A stretch of 64,000 nt of DNA, taken from assembly GCA_922989275.2 (NCBI GenBank), contig OV277861.1, positions 96,200,993 through 96,264,992 of the forward strand, written 5' to 3'. Position 1 is the stretch's first letter; the number at the start of each line of letters is the position of its first letter. Made by a program: the position numbers and the translations under genes. This stretch comes from Gari tellinella (lineage: Eukaryota; Mollusca; Bivalvia; Cardiida; Psammobiidae). The notes beneath the pieces are model-generated. The model worked only from the letters and a program-made list of their open reading frames with translations. It was not told the DNA's origin and did no database searches. Below are positions 44,301 to 53,300 of this stretch, one piece after another.

Positions 44301-47300
44301 GTGTATTTATGGGGTAATTGGTTAATAACTGTAGACGTTTACTTACATTGACCATCCAGTTGAGGGCATCACAGGTGTCTCCCCCGGCACAGCCGTTGTA
44401 CCTGGAACAGTCTATCACTTCCTGGACTGACAGATCTAGTGGCTTGCTCCCTGTCTCCTTGGCATACATACTCTCAACTGTCTCCACTGTACTGAAAGCC
44501 CTGGTAGGAAAACTTAACCCATTACTCCATAAATACACCTCTTTATGCATTCGATTCATTTTTCCACGGAACAAAATATTTTTATAGTCTTGAATATGAA
44601 CCATAAGAAAAATTTCCTTTATCAAAGCAGATGGTACCGTACCTGAACACAGGCTGAAAGTAAGGCAGAATACGACATATGGCACATTCTGCTTTACTTC
44701 CAACCTGCTTAAGTTTAAGAGGATGCATGTCTTCAAAACTAGAACAGCGTTTTTTTCCCTTCTTTGATCGGTACCGGGGAACGGACCCGTTCCCAATTGG
44801 AGGCCGACCCGTACCAATATGATGACCAGACCCTTCCCAATCAAAAGCAATCAGTTATCGGACCTGTTCCAAATCAAAATAAACATATTTGCCAATTATC
44901 AATTACATTTTCCCTTTAAATCATAGCAAACCATCCATATTCCAACTTATCTTTGGCTACAATGAATGTAAACAAAGTTACGCAACTCCATTGACATTTT
45001 TGGGAGTATGTATAAAACAATACCAGTGATTACAGCCGAATTTCGGAAACGGTCCGGGCGAAGATTTATACATGCCCCTTCATCGAGACTGGTTAATGTT
45101 GAGTGATCGCAAAATCCGCTGAAATTGATAAGAGTTTACAAACCCAGTCTGACTCGGTTTACCGGTACCATCATTTATAAAATAGAAAACCTACAATTAA
45201 AACAATCATGAGCCATAATTCAAAGTATTACAGAATTGTTTTGAACAAGACGATAATGAAAAACTTGAATCTAGATCACTGCCTTTAACACTCGCGAGCG
45301 TGATTGGCAGTATCCAGAGATAGATAAGATAAGATGTTGGATTTTACCAAGTCATCAACTCTGTCTCGGCCGCAACCGCGTCTACTGTGAGTAAAACACC
45401 CAGCGTAGATTTTGTTTCTACACCATGTTTACCATCATATTAAGCAGTTCTAACGGTTTAGTAACTTAAATTCCCAATTTCTGCATTGTCATCATTTCAA
45501 AACTCGTTTTTCCCAATTTGACTTGAAAAATTCCCAATCTGAGGGGTACCGGACCCGTTCCCAATTGGGTGAAAAAAAAACGCTGTAGAAATAAGCTCTG
45601 AAGTAAAGGGTTAAATAAGTTTAACCTATTTCTCCATAGCCTGTTTCTAGTTTGGAAACAAATGACCACTTAAAGCAGGTTGGAAGTAAAGCAGAATGTC
45701 ACTTAAGGCACATTCTGCTTTACTTTCAGCCTGCTTTAAGCTACCATCAGCTAAAATATACAAAATATTTCTTCTGATACAAATTCATAACTGTATAAAG
45801 TTGATCTTTTCTCTTCAACGCATGAATATATTGAAGGCGTAATGACTTGCAAAGTTTACTGGGGGAGGGGTTTTAACCCTCTACTCCACATTTTTACATA
45901 TTAAACTAATAAAGTTCCACTTTAAAAAGTTGTGCACCAGTAGAAATATTTTCGTTATGGAACATGTATGAAAAGCAGAATGTGCATTACTGGTAACCCT
46001 TCCCCCAAAAGAAGCGCCTTTGAGTGCCTTTAATATACTCCTCTATTGAAGAAAATAGTTCCAATTTATACAGTCATGAATATGTAAGATAAGAAACATT
46101 TTCTACAGTCTAGCAGATGTTAGCTTAAAGCATGTTGAAAGTAAAGCAGAATGTGTCTTAAGGAGCATTCTACTTTACTTTCAACCTGCTTTAAGTGGTC
46201 ACCCGAATTCAAAACTAAATAAGTATATGGGGCAATGGGTTAAGGCGCATTCTGCTGTACTTCCAACCTGCTTTTACAGGGCTCCAGATAAGAGGGAGTA
46301 AAGTGTACAAATCCAACATTTTCTCACTTATTTCAGCACCAAATCCTCTGGTGTTACTACTCATTAGAATCGTCTTGAAGAGACGATTCTAATGAGTAGT
46401 AACACCATAGGGTTTAATACTGAAATAAAGATTTTAGTTTTTGAAAATCTACCCTGATCTTGAGCTCTGGCTTTTAGTGATAACCTGTCTTCAATTCTAG
46501 AAGCAGGCTACGGAGTAAAGGGATAAACATGTAAATATAAACACAGGGCTCCAGATAAGAGGGAGTAAGATAAACAAATCCCAATATTTTCTCACTCATT
46601 TCAGCACTAAAACCTATGGTGTTACTACTTATTAGAATCGTCTCAAAGAGACGATTCTAACAAGTAGTGACACAATAGGGTTTAATTGGAGAAAAGGTTC
46701 ATTTAGCAGGAATGATGCATATAAAGAAGTTCTTTTTACACTGCTAAAGAAAGGTATTTACCCAGACAGTTTCGCCAACTGTCAGTCAGTGACTGTTAGA
46801 CAGATGCAATAACTTAGTCACGGACACCAACGACAGAAAGAAAGAAGATCATATAGAGCAAGCACTTAAGAAATGTGGTTATCCAGCATGGACCGTAAAG
46901 AAAGGGAAAAAAGACATAAGAGACAAACACCAGAAAAGTGGCAATAAACGTGAAAGATCAAATAACACTGAGACCACAAAGGGAATGGTGGATATTCCAT
47001 ATATTAAAGGAGTTTCGGACAGTGTGCAGAGAGTCCTCCGCAAGCACAACATTGCCGTGGCTATACGCCCACATCAGACCCTCAGAAATCTGCTAGTACA
47101 CCCTAAGGACAAATATGACTCAAATGACGTATGTAATTGTGTGTACCAGATTAAGTGCAAGAACTGTGATAAGTCATACATAGGTGAGACTGGTCACAAG
47201 TTTAAGACAAGACTGAGTGAGCATAAGAAAGAAGTGGAGTCGATAGGCAACAGAGCATTCACAAGGTCTGAAACGAGGCAATCAGAGACAGAATGGCACA

Positions 47301-50300
47301 AAAGTGCTATAACGGATCATGTCATGCAAAATAACCATGTCATTGATTGGGATGAGCCGAAACTTCTCGATAGGGATAGCAATCAAAGACTCAGACAAGT
47401 GCGGGAGGCCATTCACATTCTTCAAAACCAGCCCAATATGAACAGGGACCAGGGGGCCTACCGTCTCAGCGGGATTTACAACCCTTTGTTCGTCTCAAAA
47501 CCCTGCGGCGAAAAGGGGAAGTAATCCTGTCAGCAAACTCACAGTTCACCAGTGACCAAGCTGACTGACAGTCGGCGAAACTGTCTGGGTAAATACCTTT
47601 CTTTAGCAGTGTAAAAAGAACTTCTTTATATACATAGGGTTTGATGCAGAAATAAAGATTTTAGTTTTTGAAATACTCTCCTTAGCTGGAGCTCTGTAAG
47701 TATACAATGTACTTACCAGCAAGCACCACATTTCTTCTGGTTTTTCACATTAGACACTATACTATAATTTAGGTATGTTCGCCTGAAATGAAAACAAATT
47801 AATGTTCTAACAAGAATGCCAATTTGTGCAACTTTAAATGTTGACAAACTGTAATAGAAACAAGAGCCCCATGGGGCATATTCGCTCACCTGAGAATAAT
47901 TGGAACAAGAGGGCCATGGCCCTTAATTCGCTCACCTGAGGTCATTGTGCCTTAGCTTAATAGGCAAGACAACATTTTAATATAGCTGTAAATGGAATTA
48001 TCTTCCAGACAAAAAAAACATGACAAATTGGAATAACTTAAAAAAATATTGTTGGCAGAGTTATGGCCCTTATCCATGACACTTCTTCTTATCAAGCTAC
48101 ATATATTTCCATATGATTATCCATTGCCTATTCTGCTTTACTTTCAACCTGCTTTAAGTTATCATCTACTAAGATATAGATACCATTTCTTATACATGTA
48201 TCTTACATTTTTATGACTGTATAAAGTGGAATTATTTTCTTTAGAGGAGGAATTTGAAGATTAAAGTTGAGGACTGACAGACAAACAAATTGACAAACAG
48301 ACAAAAAAAGCAGACAGACAAAAACAATATGCCCCCAACTGCAGGGGCATAAAACATGTAGAGTTCTGCATTGTTTTTAATTCTTTGAACAAATCTGAAA
48401 GAGCTTGACCCAAGGAACATTTCTGTAAAGTTTGGTTGAAATCTGTTCAGCGGTATAGGAGGAGATGTCTTTTGAAGCAATTGTTAACGACGACGGACGA
48501 CGACGGATGACGGACACAGGGCCATCCCAATAGCTCACCTTGAGCCTTTGGCTCAGGTGAGCTAAAAATGGAGATATTGATTTATGTCCAGGACTGACCT
48601 AGATATGCAACAGACCGGAACAATTTGAATAAAATATGTAAAGTATATTTAAAAGTGTCACCATACAGAATATAAAAGCTCTGGCCATATTAGAGTCAGA
48701 GAAGAAGAGGTTTGAAATTTTCTCTATATAACTCTATGTAAAACAGTGACCCCCGGGGCAGGGCCAATTCTGACCCTAGGGGCATAATTTGAACAAACTT
48801 AATAGAGGACCTGTAGGCGATGATATGTGCCATATATCTAAAATCTGGCCATTGTAGTTTTAGACAAGAAGATTTTTTAAGCTTTCATTGTAAATAATCT
48901 ATTTTTAGCTCCTGTGACCTAGTTATGCAACGGACCAGAACCATTTGTACAATTTCGGTATAGGACATCTAGAAGTGTCACTATGCCACATATCAAAGCT
49001 CTGGCCATATTAGTTTCAGAGAAGAAGACGTTTGAAAATTTCACTATATAACTCTATGTAAAACCGTGACCCCCGGGGCCGGGCCAATTTTGACCCCAGG
49101 GGCATAATATGAACAAACTTGATAGAGGACCTGTAGGCGATTCTATGTGCCAAATATCTAAGCTATGGCCCTTGTAGTTTCAGACAAGAAGATTTTTTAA
49201 GTTTTCATTGAAAAAATCTATTTTTAGCTCCTGTGACCTAGTTATGCAACCGACCAGAACCATTTGAACAATTTTGGTAAAGGACATATAGAAGTGTCAC
49301 CATGCCAAATATCAAAGCTCTGGCCACATTGGTTTCAGAGAAGAAGACGTTTGAAAGTTTCACTATATAACTCTATGTAAAACTGTGACCCCCAGGGCGG
49401 GGCCAATTTTGACCCAAGGGACATAATTTGAACAAACTTGATAGAGGACCTGTAGATGATGCTATGTGCCAAATAACTAAGCTCTGGCCCTTGCAGTTTT
49501 TGACAAGAAGATTTTTTAAGATTTCCTTATTTTTTCACTTTGGTTGCCATGGCAACCAGAGTTCTGCATTGTTTTTAATTCTTTGAACAAATCTGAAAGA
49601 GCTTGACCCAAGGAACATTTCTGTAAAGGTTGGTTGAAATCTGTCAGGCGGTATAGGAGGAGATGTCATTTGAAGCAATTGTTAACGACGACAGACGACG
49701 GACGACGGACAACGCACGACGACGGACACAGGGCCATCCCAATATTTCACCTTGAGCCTTTGGCTCAGGTGAGCTAATGATTATACAATTTAACGACACC
49801 TGCTAACATTAACACTTTCAGTGTAGAAGTCAAAAAGATTTCTCTACCGGTAACTTACATATTCAACAAAATATATGAGTGGTAAATTCTCAAGAACCAA
49901 CCTAACATTTGAGTATATAGGTTCTTTTACTCAGAGCAATAGGTTTTTTCCTTTACCTTGGAATTTTCGGAGATGTCACATCCCTTCATCGGCAAGACTG
50001 CACTCTGGCTTGGATCACATGACCGGTGAGTGGTCACGTGATACGAGGAGACCGTCATACACCCGCGGTAGCTCCAGTACCTCGTCCCTGTTCAGTGATG
50101 GCTTGCGCTGTTTGATTTCTATTGCCTCCTTTACTTTCCTTTTCCAAAAATTGTCTTCCGAGGTTAAGACTTTAGTTTTGTCTGGTTTGATCTTGTGTCC
50201 AGTAGCCTCGCAATGTTCATGAATAGCAGAGGATGTTCTTGTGATATGTTCTTTAACTCTAGTGTCTAATTGTCTAGCTGTCTCGCCCACATAATCATGT

Positions 50301-53300
50301 TCACAGTCCTCACACTGGATGTGATATATAACACCACACTTTTTCATTTTGTCTGTGCGGTCCTTCACGTGGGTCACTTGTTGTCTGATGGTGTTGTACG
50401 GTTTGTGGAAAATGTTGGCTCCATGTTTCCTGAATATCCTTGCGAGTACTTCTGATGTCCCTCGGATGTATGGCATTCCCACGTTAGGTCTCTCTTCTAT
50501 ACCCCTTTGGTCTTTGTCCACTCTTTTTGTTTTCTTCTTTGGTAGTCGGAAAATCCGTTCTGGATATCCATTGGTTCTGAGTGCTGTTTTGACATGTTCT
50601 ATCTCTTTAAATTTGTCATGGTCTTCTGTTACTATAGTCTCAGCTCGGTGGAAAAGAGAGCGAAGCCATCACTGAACAGGAACGAGGGACTGGAGCTACC
50701 GCGGGTGTATGACGGTCTCCTTGTATCACCTGACCACTCACCGGTCATGTGATCCAAGCCAGAGTGCAGTCTTGCCGATGAAGGGGATGTGACATCTCCG
50801 AAAATTCCAAGGTAAAGGAAAAAACCTATTGCTCTGAGTAAAAGAACCTATATACTCATGCCTGATCCAGAGCAGAGAAACCTCTTTGGAAAAAAACCTA
50901 ACATTTCTTCTGCATAATTTGCTGTGCTATCTGCAGCCAAGTTGATCTTTTTGCAATTTCTTAACACACACCCCCCCCCCCCCCCCCCCCCCCCTCTCCC
51001 CATAGCTTCAAGAAGATTAATTCAAGTGGCTGTTTCACCCTTCCTCTCCATATATTCAGTGTTTAAGTATAGGTTAGTGTCTATTAGTCGATTTTAACAA
51101 GAATTAAAAGTCAAGCGAGGGGCACCGGAGCGACTTTTAATCTTTTGTTAAAATAGACTAATAGACACTAATCAATTTAGTGGTTGAAATTTTTTTTTTT
51201 GGTACCGACAAAAGACTATACCGTCAAATGGAAGTAACAAAACGTTTGTTCTTCCCGAAACACCCTTTTTAAATAGTACCGACAAAGAGATGTCAAAGGA
51301 AATGGACAAGGCCGCACCCAAAGAAACACCTGCGAATCAACCCAAATACGCATGCGCAGGATTAAATTTTTTAGTCGTTGGTTAGTGTTTGATAGTACTG
51401 ACTTACAAAAATTAATCCTCAAATTTTTTTCAAAAATACTCAACTTGCATTGGTCAAAAAATAATTTCAACCACTAAGATAGGTGGTCGCTTATCACTTG
51501 TAAGCTAAAAGTAATTCTTTAGCTCCTTTCTGAACAGGCTGTTACCAGTCTTAGACAATTGTTTGCCCAGATAGGAATCACTGAGGACTTGCCACAAAAG
51601 TGGTAGACCATGATAAAAAACAAGAGGGCCTGAAGGCCCTGATATCGCTCACCATTTGTAATGAAGCCTGATAGCTTTACCTTTGAATTTCACCCGTTTT
51701 ATTCTAAATCCATTCATGTTTGTCGACCTATTGTAGTATAGTAGAGTACATCAAAGGCAGATAACTAGTGCCTAAACAATACTGAAATGAAGCCTTTTTC
51801 TAGCATTTCAAAGTATATCAAGGGCAGGTAACTGTTGCCACAATGATTACATTTCAACAATAATTGCACTCCTTCCAGAATGTATAGCTACATCCTTTGT
51901 GTACAAGTATAATAAAAATCCATTGAAAACTGTAGTTGCAAGAGTGTAAACGCTGTAAAATATGGCATTTTCAGCAATTCAAAGGTAGATATCTCTTGAT
52001 CTATTTGTCCAATTCCAACCATAATCACCCTTTTTCGTACTCTTATGGTCATATACAATCTGGGCAAGTTTGAGAGAACTTGGATAAATATTGTGGCCTC
52101 TAGAGTGTAAACACTGTTAAATATTATCATTTTCAGCAATTCAAAGGTAGATCACTTTTGATCTATCGATCAGATTACAACCATAATTAAACTCATCCAA
52201 AGTCTTATGGCAATATACAATCTGAGTAAGTTTGAGGAAGATTGGATAAATTGTTTGACCTCTAGAGTGTAAACATCGTTAAATATGGCATTTTCAGCAA
52301 TTCAAAGGTAGATAACACTCGACCTATAAGTCTGATTTCAACCATAATCAAACTCATTTGAACTCTTATAGTCATTTACAATCTGAGCAGGTTTTAGATA
52401 GATTGGATAAAAATTGTGGCCTCTAGAGTGTAAACACTGTTAAATATGGCATTTTCAGCAATTCAAAGGTAAATAACTCTTGATCTATTTGTCAGATTTC
52501 AACCATAATCAAACTCACCCAAACACTTATGGTCATATACAATCTGGGCAAGTTTTAGAAAAATTGGATAAATACTGTGGCCTCTAGAGTGTAAACACTG
52601 TTAAATATGGCATTTTCAGCAGTTCAAAGGTAGATAACTCATGACCTATTTGTCCGATTTCAACCATAATCGAACTCATCCGAACTCTTATGGCAATATA
52701 CCATCTGAGCAAGTTTGAGAAAGATTGGATAAATATTGTGGCCTCTAGAGTGTAAACACTAAAATTGTTGACGCCAGGACGACGCACGACGGACAATCAA
52801 GGATTGCAATAGCTCACCCTGAGCTAGCTCAGGTGAGCTAAAAAACTGTGTGTGATGACACAAACCCAGAACAGTTATATCCTGAAACAGCACTTAACCC
52901 TTTACCCCATAAATATGCATTTTTACTCCTCTAATTTATTCCTCCATTGAAAACTAGAACGGCTATCACTAAAGGTGATAAATACCCCCACTATACAGCA
53001 CTCTGTCACACTCTGCAAACGTTTTCAATAAGGTTTTACAGTAAGGTCAAAGGGGTAAGTCAAAGTCAAACTGACTTTAACATGGTATATGACACTCTGC
53101 AACTCCTGAGTAAAATTTATGGCAAGTATCAAGGTTGAAATTGAAGGAGGAGTTCACCGTACAAGATTTTGCCTGCCAATTTTAAGGCCAAAGGTCAAGG
53201 TCACAGAGATTTGAAATTTGTGTCTTGCACATCTACTACTCCTGAGTAACATTTATGCCAAGTATCAAGTGAATCGGGTTGAAAGTGAAGGAGGATTTCA

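Larger units (their letters stand above)
46544..47696. mobile_element. CAGGGCTCC MITE interrupted by a Penelope-like copy
   Basis: The left part 46544-46683 and the right part 47634-47696 together make one MITE of the usual composition; ATAGGGTTT is present at both break points. The insert is the element at 46684-47633. Confidence 0.8.
49911..50894 (-). mobile_element. Penelope-like element, 5'-truncated, copy 2
   Basis: Target duplication AACCTAACATTT lies at 49899-49910 and 50895-50906. The arms 49911-50105 and 50664-50857 are about 194-bp near-perfect inverted copies of the element's 3' end, including the end of its coding frame. A tail of about 37 bp follows on the 5' side. The layout equals copy 1 at 46684. 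Confidence 0.85.

Noticed and set aside
44200..44850. Single 216-codon minus-strand frame
   Set aside because: Only its middle (44347-44500) is a protease exon. The remainder is intron and MITE sequence.
50349..50675. Plus-strand frames opposite the GIY-YIG fragment
   Set aside because: Shadow of the minus-strand Penelope-like coding sequence.
49847..50960. A possible CTSO exon around a GTAAGT at about 49852, split by the Penelope-like insertion
   Set aside because: The phase does not match the flanking exons once 54347-54455 is used, and no conserved residues appear.
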